The notes beneath the pieces were generated by a model that did no database searches, was not told the origin of the DNA, and saw nothing but the letters and a program-made list of their open reading frames with translations. A DNA stretch of 64,000 nt from Amphirosellinia nigrospora (Eukaryota; Ascomycota; Sordariomycetes; Xylariales; Xylariaceae): contig SCHM01000001.1 of NCBI GenBank assembly GCA_004123355.1, positions 62,001 through 126,000 of the forward strand. Direction: 5' to 3'. Shown here piece by piece: positions 15,441 through 26,892 of this stretch. The number at the start of each line of letters is the position of its first letter. Position 1 is the first letter of the stretch. The position numbers were made by a program, and so were the translations under genes.

Positions 15441-15950
15441 AATATTTAAAAAATATATCCGCTATTTAATATTACTAAGCTAAAAATAGCTTTAATTATA
15501 AATAAATTTAAATTATTTTAAAAAGTTATAAATAAACTTAATTATATAATATATTAAACGATTTTAATATTAATTAAAAAAATTAAACAAATATATAAAA
15601 ACGTTCGAATAAAAAAACAAGCCTTTTATAACTATAAATTATAATTTAAAGTTAGAAATTTAGTTTTTATTTATTAAAATAAAAAATAGCTAAAATTAAA
15701 ACTTAAGTAAAAAAGGCTATTTAAGCTTACGTTATAAATAAGAAAAAAAATTACGTATTAAAAAATCTAAATAAATTAAAAGTCGCAAAAAAAACTAAAT
15801 TTTATAAAAATTTATTAAAGTTATTTATATTAAAAAATAATTATTTATAAATAAAAAAAAATAAAAAGTATATATTACTTTTAAAACAGTTTATATATAA
15901 ACTTAAATAAATCTAGATCTAGATTTAAATATTTAGATACTTAGAAAAAG

Positions 15951-15981
15951 CGCAAGGGCGCGCTAGTGTTTGCTCCGGATT
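15951..15981 (+). other. GC-rich conserved block just before the LTR-1 3' LTR
   Basis: A short block containing GCGCAAGGGCGCGCT directly precedes the 3' LTR. The same block precedes the LTR-2 3' LTR (55172-55202). It sits where a polypurine tract is expected but is only partly purine-rich. It keeps far more G+C than its surroundings. Confidence 0.7.
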
Positions 15982-16113
15982 AAATAAACCGTTGGCCCGT
16001 TTATAGCTATTAGCAACTAGCAAAGCTAGTTATAGCTAGATATATTTAAACAAAACAAACAAATACTATGCACTTTTAATAAAACAACTATTTTTTTTTC
16101 GCTCTTTTTTTCT
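15982..16113 (+). repeat. LTR-1 3' LTR
   Basis: This pairs with 9395-9526. It ends TTTTTTTCT and is followed directly by the ATAAT duplication at 16114-16118. Confidence 0.85.
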
Positions 16114-16118
16114 ATAAT

Positions 16119-18668
16119 ATATTTATATTTTTTTCGAAATAAAATCTTAATATAAAAAAAAAAAAAAAATTAAAAAAAACTATATAAAATTAAAATAATT
16201 AAAAAATTAAATATAATCGTAGCTTCGATTAATAAACTAATATATTTTTAATATATATAAATTAAACTATATTATTGTACAAAAAATATTTAAATAAATA
16301 ATTTAAACTAAAATAATACATAATTTATATAACTAATAATTACTAAAAAAAAACGTAGCTAGCTAAAAAAAAAAACTTAGTTTTTTTTTAAAAAAAAAAA
16401 GCAAGCTTTTAAGCTAATAATTAAACTATATATAAATAAAATTTTATAATTTTTAATAAACTGTTTAAAAAGTTAAATATAATAAAAATTAATAAATTTA
16501 TTATATTAAAACGTTTTTAAATTTATTATATATAATTTGGATATTTACGAAAAAAAATATATTTTTAAGTTTTATTTTATATAAAAGTTAAAAAAAAAAC
16601 TATAAAGCTATACGAAAAGTTTAAACTTATTATATAAAAATATAATAATATTAAAAAAAATTATTTTAATTTAATTGCTAATAATTTAATAAATAAGCTA
16701 ATAGTTAATTTTAATATTTAGTTTTATTTTTATATAAAACTTTAAAGTTTTATATAAGCTTAAAATATTATTTAAGCTTATATTTAATTAAAAAAATAAA
16801 TTATCGCATAATATTTATATTTATTTATTTTTAAAGCTAAAAAAAAAATATTTTTTAAAAACTATTTTATATATTATACGATTTTTATATAGCTTAGCTA
16901 AATTTAAACTATATTAGTTTAAAATATATTATTAATATTATTAAAAAAAACTTAAAATATAAATATTTATATATAATTTATATTTATTAGTATATATAAT
17001 AATTTAAATATTTTCGGGATAACTAAAATATAAATAATAATATATTAAGCTTTATTACGCTAGATTTTTTATTACGTAAAAAAAAAAACTTAAATAAATA
17101 AAACTTCGTATAAAGTTTAAAAAAATTTTATTTTTTAAATATTTATTCGAGTTTAATAGTAAAAAAAATTTTTTATATAAGTAAAATATTATAATAACTT
17201 AAAAAAACTAAACTAAAATTTAGCTAAAATTAATTTTTATATAAAAAAATTCGCTTAAGCTTATATTTTTTAATAAACTAAAAAATATATATTAATAATA
17301 TATATTAATTTAAAGCTATATATAATTTTATTATTATAGTTTAAATAATTAAGCTATAATTATATAATATTAAAGTATTAAATAAATAGATTAAGTAATA
17401 AAAAAATAATTTATTAAAAAAGCTTACGTTTATTTTTTTCGATTTTTATTATATAAAGCTTTTTATTTTTATAAATAAATTATTTACGAATAATATAAAT
17501 ATAATTTTATAGTTTAAATTTATTATTATATTTATAATTAAAGCTTATATAAAAAGTATAGCAAACTTAAACTTTAAAATCGAAAATAATATATATATTA
17601 AAATTCGAACAAAATATAAAAAATTACGCGAAATATTTTAGCTAGCGAATTATATAATATAATTAACGCTTTCGATAATATTATTATTTTTATATAATAT
17701 TTTAAAAAGTTATAAAAATATTTAATTTATTTTAATATTTACTATTTTATGTTTAAATTTTAAATTGTTATTAATTATTTAGTTAAGCTAAAAATAATTT
17801 AAAAAAAAATTAATAATAAATATTATATTTTTTTAAAAGTTATACGAAAAAAAAATCTTTAAAATATAATAAATTAATAATAAAATAACTTAGCTAATAT
17901 ATTTATTAAATATACGTTAAACTAAATATTAAAAACTTTAGTTTTTATAAATAAGCTATATTATAAATTGAAATATTTATTAAAAACTATAAAAAATACG
18001 TTTATACGATAAATAACGGCTAATATATATAAAAATATATTATATATAATATTTAAAAAAGCAAATATTATATATAAATAGTAAAAAAGTTAGAAAATTA
18101 TAATAAAAATAATAACTAAAATTTATACTTTAAAAAATAATATATATAATTAATTTTTTTTTTTTTTAAACTTAAACTATATATAATAAAAACAATAAAT
18201 ATTATATAATTACTATATATAAGCGCTATAAGCGCCGCTTTAAAAACTAAATATTATATAATATTAGTTAAATAAAATATTTTAATAATTAGTATAACTA
18301 TTATATAAATTATTTAAGTATAAAATAACGATTTAGTTATAATTTTAAATAAAATCGCATAAAAATATTTTTTTAACAGATAAATTTTGCTTATATATTA
18401 GTAAAAATAATAATTAATAATATTTAAAAAATAATATTATATAAAAAAACAAAAACGATTATATTTTTTTTATTTTATCGTACGATAAAATAAATTAGTT
18501 AAAATATATATTAAAAATTATTCGTATAAAATAAATAAATAAAAATATATATACGTTTATATATAACGCTAGTATAAAAGCTTTATAAGCCCGACTTTTA
18601 ATAAAAAAATTATAAACTTTAATAGCGCTGCTATTTTTTAAACCTACGAAGTTTTAAAACTATATAAT
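16119..18668. other. LTR-6 internal region, right arm
   Basis: This continues LTR-6 after the LTR-1 insertion. It is degraded, A-rich sequence without a domain I can name. Confidence 0.5.
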
Positions 18669-19062
18669 AGCTGGCCAACCAGATATAAGGATTTAGGTTC
18701 GACTCCTACTACCAGTAGCCTGTTCGGAGGGATCCCTTATCTGGTGTCCTCGGTGAGGCAGCCCTGCGTAGCGCAATGGTTAGACCTCCGGCTTCGTTTT
18801 GGCAGCCCGTTTGTTTGCAGAGGCCCTGCCGCCAACCAAGTGTGTTGGGCCAGTTAGACCAAAGTTTTAAGCGAATAGAATAAGTGGTCTTTTGGAGCCT
18901 GCACAAACGGAAGGCACTGCGCACGCCTAAAATCGAAAGGGTGGCAGTTCGACGAAGCGCGGGGGCGCGCATTTCTTTGCAGTGGACTAGCTGGCCGACC
19001 AGATATAAGGATTTAAGTTCGACTCCTACTACCGGTAGCCTGTTCGGAGGGATCCTGTATCT
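18669..19062 (+). repeat. Unmutated GC-rich island with a 74-bp direct repeat and tRNA-like promoter boxes
   Basis: A segment of normal base composition lies inside the RIP-mutated right arm of LTR-6. A 74-bp sequence occurs twice (18669-18742 and 18989-19062, period 320 bp) with few differences. Each copy contains GTTCGACTCC, which fits the tRNA B box / T-loop. Between them TAGCGCAATGGTTAG (18769-18783) fits a tRNA A box / D-loop. No A/B pair sits at tRNA spacing and no cloverleaf can be drawn, so this is not a tRNA gene as it stands. It could be 1.2 units of a tandem tRNA-derived repeat or a SINE-like piece. Open frames on both strands here reflect the composition and are not called as genes. 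Confidence 0.75.
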
Positions 19063-19134
19063 ATAATATTACTAAAAATAAAAAGCGTAAAACACGGGTA
19101 AAAAACCCTAATAAAGTTAATAGGTCCTATAATA

Positions 19135-19310
19135 GCTATTATTAATATTAATAATAATTTTACTTTAATTATTTATTAATATAATATTTAAAAAAACTCG
19201 AAAAGCTTTACGTAAATAATAATAATAGCGTAATACTATTATTAATACTATTAATATTATTAATATTACTAATATTATTATTAATATTACTGTTAATATT
19301 ACGCTTATTA
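19135..19310. repeat. ATT-rich imperfect microsatellite
   Basis: Runs of ATT/AAT with interspersed ACT and GTT triplets form a degenerate trinucleotide array, densest at 19225-19300. Confidence 0.75.
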
Positions 19311-19362
19311 TATAACAATTATTAGATTTAATACTATATAAATCTACGAAACTAGTTAGAAT

Positions 19363-19459
19363 ATATATACGAAGTATATATATATACGTACGTATATATA
19401 TATATATATATAAATATAAGTATACGCGCGTAAAAAAAAAAAAAAAAAAAAAAAAAAAA
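19363..19459. repeat. Alternating TA/CG palindromic tract followed by 28 A
   Basis: A self-complementary stretch of TA dinucleotides punctuated by ACGT and CGCG ends in a pure A-tract at 19432-19459. It could extrude a cruciform. It lies about 340 bp before the right LTR of LTR-6. Confidence 0.8.
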
Positions 19460-19798
19460 CGGAAAAATAATATAAAAACAACTTAACCTACGTATAATAG
19501 TAATAAATATAAAAACAACGTATTATTTAATCTTTTAAAATATTTAAATAAATTAAACAAAAAAATTATATATAATAGTTATATATAAGTTAGCTTTTTT
19601 ATTTATATTTATTAACCTTTTTTTTTACGTATAATTATATAAACATTAAATATTTTAAAAAAATAACAATTTAATTATTATTAGGCGCTTTTTATTTATA
19701 TATTTATTATACGATATATTTAATATTTTTTTATATTAAATTTCTTATATTAAAAAAACAATCGTATAAAAGTACGTTATAGCAAAAAAAAAAGCTAA

Positions 19799-20083
19799 TA
19801 TTATAATTATAATATTATTTACGTATAAAGTTAATATATTAATATTAACTATATACGATAGCTAATTATTAACTATAGTATTAGTTATTTATATAATAAA
19901 ATTAAGCTAGTATTTCCGCCTAATTTAGTTATATATATATTATAGTAAAATTTTTTTTATATAAAAAAATTCTTTGTATAAAGCTTAACTTTTATATAAA
20001 TAGTTAAAAAAATAAATTAATATATACTAATATTTATTTTATTTATTATTACATACGATATTATAGCCCCTAGCTACCTAACA
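19799..20083. repeat. LTR-6 right terminal repeat
   Basis: Direct repeat of 5642-5929. It ends CTACCTAACA and is followed by sequence that continues repeat B. Confidence 0.8.
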
Positions 20084-20345
20084 AATAATATAAACGTTAT
20101 AACTTAAGTTATAACTTAATTAATTATTAATGTTATATTAAATAAATAAACTATAAAATATTATTTTATTAAAGCTTATAATAATAATATTAAAGCTAAT
20201 AAAAACTATAAAAAAAAAACGCTATTAATAATAATAATACTAAATAAATATACTATTAAAATAATAGCTAAGCGCTATTACGAATTATTAAACAATAATA
20301 ATAATAATAATAATAATAATTTATTAATAGTAGTAAAAATTGTTA
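20084..20345 (+). repeat. Repeat B, copy 1, right part
   Basis: This matches 63745-64000 (B2) closely, including the long AAT-type runs near 20290-20325. The two left edges line up, showing that B1 was one sequence before LTR-6 entered. B may extend further, but B2 leaves the window here. Confidence 0.75.
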
Positions 20346-21107
20346 AATTATTATTATTTATTTAAAAATAATTACGCTGTAAATATATATATTAAAATAA
20401 AAATAAATAATATTATTAAAATAAAAATATATAATATTACGTTATAAAGTATTTTTTAATTATTTTTTTAAATTTATAAATGTTTTTTAAGTTTGCAAAT
20501 ATTTTAATTAATATTTTAAACTAGTTTTATTAAACTAATATTTTTTATAATAATAATATTTTTTATAATAATAATAATATTTATTATATATTTTATTTTT
20601 ATTTTATAAACGAAAATAAAAATTTTTATTTATATTTTTAGGCAAAAACGTTAAATTAATACTTTTATAATAGTTTTTATTTTTACTTTTTAAATAACCG
20701 ATATATTTTAAATAATAACGATTTTTATTAATATTTTTGCTTTTTTTCTAACAAGCTTTACTATATAATTTAAAGCTTTTTCCGGTTAAGCTAACAAAAA
20801 AAAAAAAAATAACAATAATAACAAAACACTTAAAAATAATAAAAAAAAAATATAAAATTAAACATTATTTAGTTTAATATTTTTAATTTAAATAATAATA
20901 ATAATACTAAAATAAATAAAAATTATTAATAAAAATATAAACAATAATAAAAATAAAAATAATAAAAAAAAATAAAATAAAAATAATATAGAAAAAATAA
21001 AGATTATAGTAATAAAAAAAATAATATAAATAATAGTTTAATCGAAAAAAAATATAATAATAATAATAATGAAAACGTTATTTTATTTTTTAAAAAAGAA
21101 ATAAATA
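20346..21107. other. Unassigned AT-rich stretch
   Basis: T-rich then A-rich sequence with TAA/TAATAA runs (20540-20575, 20885-21070). It is possibly the rest of repeat B. No gene or second copy was seen in the window. Confidence 0.5.
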
Positions 21108-21251
21108 TAATGCTATTTTAAAAATATTGTTTTTAAAATAATATTTAATAAATTAAATATTATCTATAAAACGTTATTTTGAAAATAATATTTAATATAA
21201 ACTTAGCTTAATAATTCAATAACTTTAAAATTAATAAACTATACGCTATTA
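21108..21251 (+). repeat. Repeat R, copy 1
   Basis: About 144 bp matching 32535-32677 in the same orientation. It has an internal imperfect duplication with a period near 50 bp. It lies to the left of C1, while its partner lies directly to the right of C2. Confidence 0.75.
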
Positions 21252-21559
21252 ATTATAAAATATTATAAAACTATAAAATAAATAAAAATATAAATAAATA
21301 TATTAACTAAAAATTATAACTATATATAAATTATTATTAAAATAATTAGTTTAAATATATATTTATTATAAATTATATATAAGCTTTAATTTTTTATATT
21401 TTAATAAAACTATTGTTTTATAAAATATAAATAAGTTTTTAATACTATTTAATTTTTATTAAAAAAATCGGACTATAAATAAAAAGCTATAAAACTTTTT
21501 TAAAAAAAAACGATTTAAATAAATATAGAAAAAAAAATAAAAAAAATAATATAGTTTAC
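21252..21559. other. Unassigned AT-rich stretch
   Basis: Sequence between repeat R copy 1 and C1. No feature recognised. Confidence 0.4.
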
Positions 21560-22295
21560 TTAAGTTTTATAAAAAAGTACAACTAAGTAAAAAAAAGTTT
21601 TTTATCGATAAAAAATTTTTTTGTTTTTTATATTTTAAATAAGAAATTTTTTATCCGAATTAAAAACTTTTTTATTTTTATATTATTATATATATTCGGT
21701 TTTTAATATTTATTTTTTATTATATAAATAATTATAAATTTAATAAAATAATTTAAAGTTAAATATTTATATTAAAATAATAATATAATATAAATAAATT
21801 ATAAAGTTTTATTTTTAATTTTTTTTTATTATAAGTTATATTAAATTTATTTTATATTAAATTTAATTATTTAATAATTATATATTTTATTAAACTTAAT
21901 TATTTAATAATTATATATTATATTAAATATAATTATTTAATATTATTTATTTAATTATATTTATAGTTATTTTATTTTTTTAATTTTTTTAATTTAATAT
22001 TAATTTAAATATTTATTATTTTTAAATTATAAACTAATATTATTATTATAAACTTTATTTAAATATAATTTTTATTAAACTATTTTTAAAAAAACTATAA
22101 TTATTATAAAATTAGCTATTATATTAATATATAAATATAATAATATTTTTTATAAAATGTTTGTTTATAATTTTTTGTTTGTTTTTTTATTTTTTATTAT
22201 AATATTTAAGCGTAGTTTTTAAGTTTTTAAAAATTTTAAAGTTTTAAATCGATCGTAATAAATATATTTTTTTAAGTTTTCGAGTTTTTTTTTTT

Positions 22296-22449
22296 AAACG
22301 TTTTAGCTAATTTATAAAGTTTTTTTTAAATTTATTAATAAGTTTAAGCTTTTTTCGAAAAGTTTTTTTTTTAAACGTTTTAGCTAATTTATAAGGTTTT
22401 TTTTAGATTTATCGGCAAATTTAAGTTTTTTTCGAAAAAAATAAAAATT
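22296..22449 (+). repeat. 77-bp tandem pair in C1
   Basis: Two units begin AAACGTTTTAGCTAA at 22296 and 22373. Each includes a CTTTTTTCGAAAAG-type inverted motif. LTR-3 inserted within the first unit of the C2 equivalent. Confidence 0.8.
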
Positions 22450-22510
22450 TAATATATTATAAAAATTAATATATTTTATAATAGCGCTATTATTTAAAAT
22501 ATAAAGTTTA

Positions 22511-22597
22511 TAATTATATTTAAAATTAAAAATAATTTATAGTTATATTTAAAATTAAAAATAGCTCGTAGTTATATTTAAAATTTAAAATAATAAT
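22511..22597 (+). repeat. 29-bp tandem triplet in C1
   Basis: Three units start at 22511, 22540 and 22569 and share TTATATTTAAAATT. A similar triplet lies in C2 near 32310-32390. Confidence 0.75.
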
Positions 22598-22735
22598 TTA
22601 TGCTTATTAGAAAAATTTTTTAATTTTATTTAACTTAAAAATTGTTTTAAAAATTTTAATATTATAGTAAGTTTTTTTTACTTAAAATAAAAATTAATTA
22701 TTCGTTATAATATTTAACTTTTTAATTTTATTTTA

Positions 22736-23748
22736 TAGCTTAAAATCGTAGTTTAATTATAAAATAATAGTATAATTTTAGCGTATATTATTATTAATAA
22801 AACAAATATATAAAAAATATATATACTAACGTTTATATTTATAAATAAATTTATTATTATATTAATTAAACGGCCGAATATTTTTATAATATAATTATAT
22901 AATTATATAAAAAAACAAAATATTATAGTTAATAAATTAAAATAAAATAATAAGTTCTATTATATATAATTTATTAAAAAAAGCGAACTAATATAACCGG
23001 TAATTATAATTTATTTATTAATTTAAATATATAGTTTTTAAAAATTTAAGCATTTTTACTTTTAAATTAAAAAGCTTTTAATATAATTAATACCGATATA
23101 TTAATTTATATATAAATAATATTATAATTATAATATTTATATTAGTTTAGTTTATTTTTTATTAAAATTAAACTAAATTATTTCTTTATAATATATTATT
23201 AGTTTAAAATAAAAGCTAAATTTAACGTTTTTTATTTATAGTTTTATATATTATTAATTAAATATTAAATTGTTCGATTAAAACTAATAATATTTATATT
23301 AAATTTTTATTTTTTAAATATATAATTATTAATAATATTATAAAACTGCTATATTAAATTAATGAAAAATAATTAGTTTTATAGCTTATTATTATAGTTT
23401 TTATATAGTTTAAAAAGCTAAAATAAATATATTTTTTATTATTTACTAAAGTTTTATTATAAAAAGTTTATTATTTTAAATATTCGAAGCAAATAAGTTC
23501 AAAATATTAATAAAAGCTTTAGTACGTATAGCTATATATATTTATTATTTTAGTTTTTTTTTAAAAAATATTTTAATATTTTTAAGTTAAATTAATTATT
23601 TAGTTTAATAAAAAATATATATAAAATAGTTTTAATATTTTAATATTTTAAGTAATTTATAAATAATTATACTTTATATATTTAAAAAAACAAAGTTTTA
23701 ATATAATAATATATTATATATAAATTTATAGATAAAGTAAAAAAAAAA
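22736..23748. other. Unassigned AT-rich spacer between C1 and island 2
   Basis: Heavily mutated A/T-rich sequence with no second copy in the window. No domain recognised in either strand. Confidence 0.4.
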
Positions 23749-23945
23749 GGTCTAAGTTTATATTACAAGCAGCTGCTTAAATACTTGCGTAGGGCAGCTA
23801 TATTCACTGCTAATGCTTACCTTTATTTATTGTAACTACATTTACTACATTCACCACAAGTGGCAGTTACTATAAGTAAAAATTACGGGTACTATGGCTA
23901 GTGGTGGGGCATAGCCACTAAAGCTTGCAGATTTATAACTTTTAG
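23749..23945. other. Unmutated GC-richer island 2
   Basis: About 200 bp with normal CA and TG content in otherwise RIP-mutated sequence, with sharp edges on both sides. It has no second copy in the window. It includes the palindrome AGCAGCTGCT (23768-23777) and a hairpin pairing TAGTGG (23899-23904) with CCACTA (23915-23920). It may be single-copy or too short for RIP, or a late insertion. No coding or RNA family recognised. Confidence 0.6.
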
Positions 23946-24020
23946 TATTAATTATTATATAAAAATAATAATACTATTAAAAAAATATTAAATTAATTAG
24001 TTTAATTAATATATTATATG

Positions 24021-24762
24021 TTTAAGTTTTATAAAAAAGGTATAACTAAATAAAAAAAAGGTTTTTTTATTAATAAAAAATTTTTTACTTTTTTATATTT
24101 TAAATAAAAAATTTTTTTACCCGAATTAAAAACTTTTTTATTTTATTTTTATTATATATACTTAGTTTTATAATATTTTTTATTAATAATAACTATAAAT
24201 TTAATAAAATAATTTAAAATTAAATATTTATTATATTAAAATAATAATATAATATAAATAAATTATAAAATTTTATTTTAATTTTTTTTTATTATAAATT
24301 ATATTAAATTTAATTTTATATTAAATTTAATTATTCAATAATTATATATTTTATTATTAATTATTTAATAGTTATATATTATATTAAACGTAATTATTTA
24401 ATATTATTTGTTTAATTATATTTATATTATTTTTTTTTTTTTAATTTAATATTAATTTAAATATTTATTATTTTTAGGTTATAATTAGTACTATTATTAT
24501 AAACTTTATTTAAATATAACTTTTATTAAGCTATTTTTTAAAAAAACTATAATTATTATAAAATTAGCTGTTATATTAAGATAATAAATATAATAGTATT
24601 TTTATAAAATATTTATTTATAATTTTTTTGTTTATTTTTTATTTTTTATTATAATATTTTAAACGTAGTTTTTAAATTTTTAAAAACTTTAAAGCTTTAA
24701 ATCGATCGTAATAAATATATTTTTTAAGTTTTTAACTTTTTTTTTTTTAAACGTTTTAGCTA
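24021..24762 (+). repeat. Repeat C, copy 2, left part
   Basis: Matches 21560 to about 22310. It is interrupted at 24762 by LTR-3 and continues at 32109. Confidence 0.8.
24758..24762. other. Target-site duplication of LTR-3, left (AGCTA)
   Basis: AGCTA before LTR-3 is repeated exactly at 32109-32113. C1 has a single AGCTA at the corresponding place. Confidence 0.85.
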
Positions 24763-24966
24763 ATAAAAAGAATATTATAAGTTATAAAGTAAAGCTTAAT
24801 TAAAAAAAAAAGAATTTATTATTAAATTTACGCAGTAAATCTAATAATAGATTTTTTAACTAGTAATATATTAGCTATTTATCTAGATATAAATATTATT
24901 AAATAGCTTTTTTTATACTTTGCGTAAAAAAACTACTAATAATATAAACTTTTTAAAAGCTTTATT
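24763..24966 (-). repeat. LTR-3 LTR, left (3' LTR on the minus strand)
   Basis: About 204 bp, matching 31910-32108 directly and the LTR-4 terminal repeats in reverse. Confidence 0.8.
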
Positions 24967-26892
24967 AAAATATTAAAACATAAAAAATCTTTGCTAACTT
25001 TAATAGATTAATTTAGCTAAACTATATTATAATTATAATTTTTTTTATATAATATTAAATAATACTATTATTTATTTTATTTTTTTACTACTTTATTTAT
25101 AAGTTATTATAACTTAAAGCTTTGTCGAAAAACAAAAAATTTATTTATAAGCGCGTTAAATACTAAGGCGTTAATAACTAGGATATTAACAGGATTTAGT
25201 ACTAAAGTCGGTACTAGAGTTAGTATTAGTATTAGTGCTAAAATATTAGTAATTACTTTACGTAGCTTATTATAAAAACGCTTGCTTTTCGTTTCGGTTA
25301 TTTTAAATATAAGCTTAAAAAAAACAATAGCTTTATAGAAGATTTTTTTGTTTTTTTTAGTAATATAAAACAAAAGCTATATTTAAAGTAATATTTATCG
25401 ATAAGTTTTTAAAAGTATTAAAAATAATATACTAAATATTAGCAGTTATATTTATAACTTTAACTTTTTTATTTAATTAAATAATTAAAATTATTTTTTT
25501 TAGTTAAAATAATATTTAAATATAATTTTATTTTATATATATTATTTTCGTTATTATTATTATTATTAAAATATTAGTTAGCTTTAATAAATTTTAATAA
25601 TAGTATTATTTATTTAAAAAAGTTTTTATTATTTTTGTATAGTTATAACTATATAATAAAAATAATAAAGTATATATAATAATGCTTAAAAATTTTTAAT
25701 TTATAAGCTAAATCGCCGATTTTACGCTTAATAACTTAAAGTTTAATATATTATTATAAATATTTTTAAAAAGCTTACAATAAATAATAACTATTTATAA
25801 ACAAAAAAAATTTTATTATTTAGTTTAAATTTTAATATTTAATACTTATTATTAAAATATTTTTTTATTATAATAATAGTAAAATTTATAGCTAATTTAA
25901 TATTTATTATAAATATATTATATAAAAACTTTATATTTTAAAATTATATATATTTCTTTAGCCCGTAAATATATTAAAAAAACTAAAAAGCTTAAACTTA
26001 AATACTTATTCGATAAAATAAATTATATAGCTTATAAAAACATAAAATTAAAATTTTATTATAAAATAAAAATTATATTAAACTAGTTTAATTTAAAATA
26101 TATATAATTATAAAATATATTATAATTTTAATTATTTAGTTTTTTTTTTAAACAAACTATTTTTTATAAATAATACGTAATAATTATTAATAATTTAATA
26201 TTTAATGCTTTTTATATATTTTCTAAAATTAAAAATAAACTTATAATTATAATCGGAAATAATTTTTAATTAAAACTATTGTTTAGTTTTTAGCAATATA
26301 TTTATATTACTAAAAATTATAAACGTTTGTTTAAACGTACGTATAATAAAAAACTATATATATAATAATTGTATATATTAAAGCTTTTTAACTACTATAA
26401 AATATTTTATAATTTAACTAAAATAATAATAAAAATAAAATTAATTATAATTATTTATATTAATAATATATTTTTAAGTTTAATTAAATATAAACTATTT
26501 ATTAGTTTTTTTTATTATTATAATTAATATTATATTTTAAATAATATTATTAATATTTTTTAATTATTATAACTTTTTATAAAATTAAATATAGTTTTTA
26601 AAGCTTTTATTATTATTTATTAAATTTAAAAATAATATTTTTTATCGTGCATATATATATAATATTTGTTCGTATGATTATATATAAAACGTAAAATTAT
26701 TTAATTTTTTTATATTTATTATAAATTAAACTATTTATAATAAAAAATAAATATTTAGCTTTAAAAAAAACAATAGTGTGTTTTTATTATATAATTTAAT
26801 AAAATTTAATTTTAGCAAACTTACGTTTTAATATATATTTTTATAATAAAAGTTTAATTTTATATTTAGCTTTAAAATCGTATTATATATAT

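Larger units (their letters stand above)
9395..16113 (+). mobile_element. LTR-1: degraded Ty3/gypsy-type LTR retrotransposon inside LTR-6
   Basis: This 6.7-kb element has 132-bp LTRs at both ends and a perfect 5-bp target duplication (ATAAT). It is a full-length homologue of LTR-2 (48678-55333). Motif remnants lie in plus-strand order: a Gag CCHC-knuckle spacing near 11.05 kb, an RNase H signature of the NYSIYxKEL type near 13.96-14.02 kb, and an integrase C-terminal signature of the STGYSP...LLY type near 15.39-15.44 kb. Reverse transcriptase and RNase H before integrase is the Ty3/gypsy order. It is a fossil with many breaks. The insertion into LTR-6 makes it younger than LTR-6. Confidence 0.85.
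5642..20083. mobile_element. LTR-6: degraded LTR-type element, split by LTR-1
   Basis: Direct terminal repeats of about 288 and 285 bp (5642-5929, 19799-20083) bound this element, which interrupts repeat B: the flanks at 5641 and 20084 are contiguous in B2 near 63730-63750. Without LTR-1 it is about 7.7 kb, a usual length for an LTR retrotransposon. The right repeat ends in ACA and the left in ATA, compatible with TG...CA ends altered by RIP. The duplicated target is AATT-like and unclear. It is heavily broken. The A-rich plus strand hints at plus orientation. I could not recognise Gag or Pol motifs, so the superfamily is open. Confidence 0.75.
21560..22735 (+). repeat. Repeat C, copy 1 (about 1.2 kb)
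   Basis: This matches 24021-24762 joined to 32109-32530 (C2, split by LTR-3) in the same orientation and order. It contains a 77-bp tandem pair (22296-22449) and three 29-bp units (22511-22597), both also present in C2. No coding motif was seen. C1 and C2 are direct copies of similar size 1.3 kb apart, so they could be LTRs of one element or independent copies of a noncoding repeat. Confidence 0.8.

Noticed and set aside
18763-18790. A tRNA gene starting here (A-box-like sequence)
   Set aside because: No B box at normal spacing, no anticodon arm and no acceptor pairing could be drawn. The B-box-like motifs are about 70 bp upstream and 230 bp downstream.
18709-19066. Open frames on both strands (18709-18972 minus, 18884-19066 plus) as genes
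   Set aside because: They overlap the duplicated tRNA-like island. They are open only because this segment is GC-rich, and neither protein shows a recognisable domain.
22296-22597. CRISPR array (regular short repeats)
   Set aside because: The 77-bp and 29-bp repeats are head-to-tail without unique spacers, in a eukaryotic repeat.
25107-25373. 88-residue minus-strand open frame as a small membrane protein
   Set aside because: It lies within LTR-3. Its hydrophobic, Lys/Ile/Leu-rich composition follows from A+T-rich codons, and no start context or homologue is evident.
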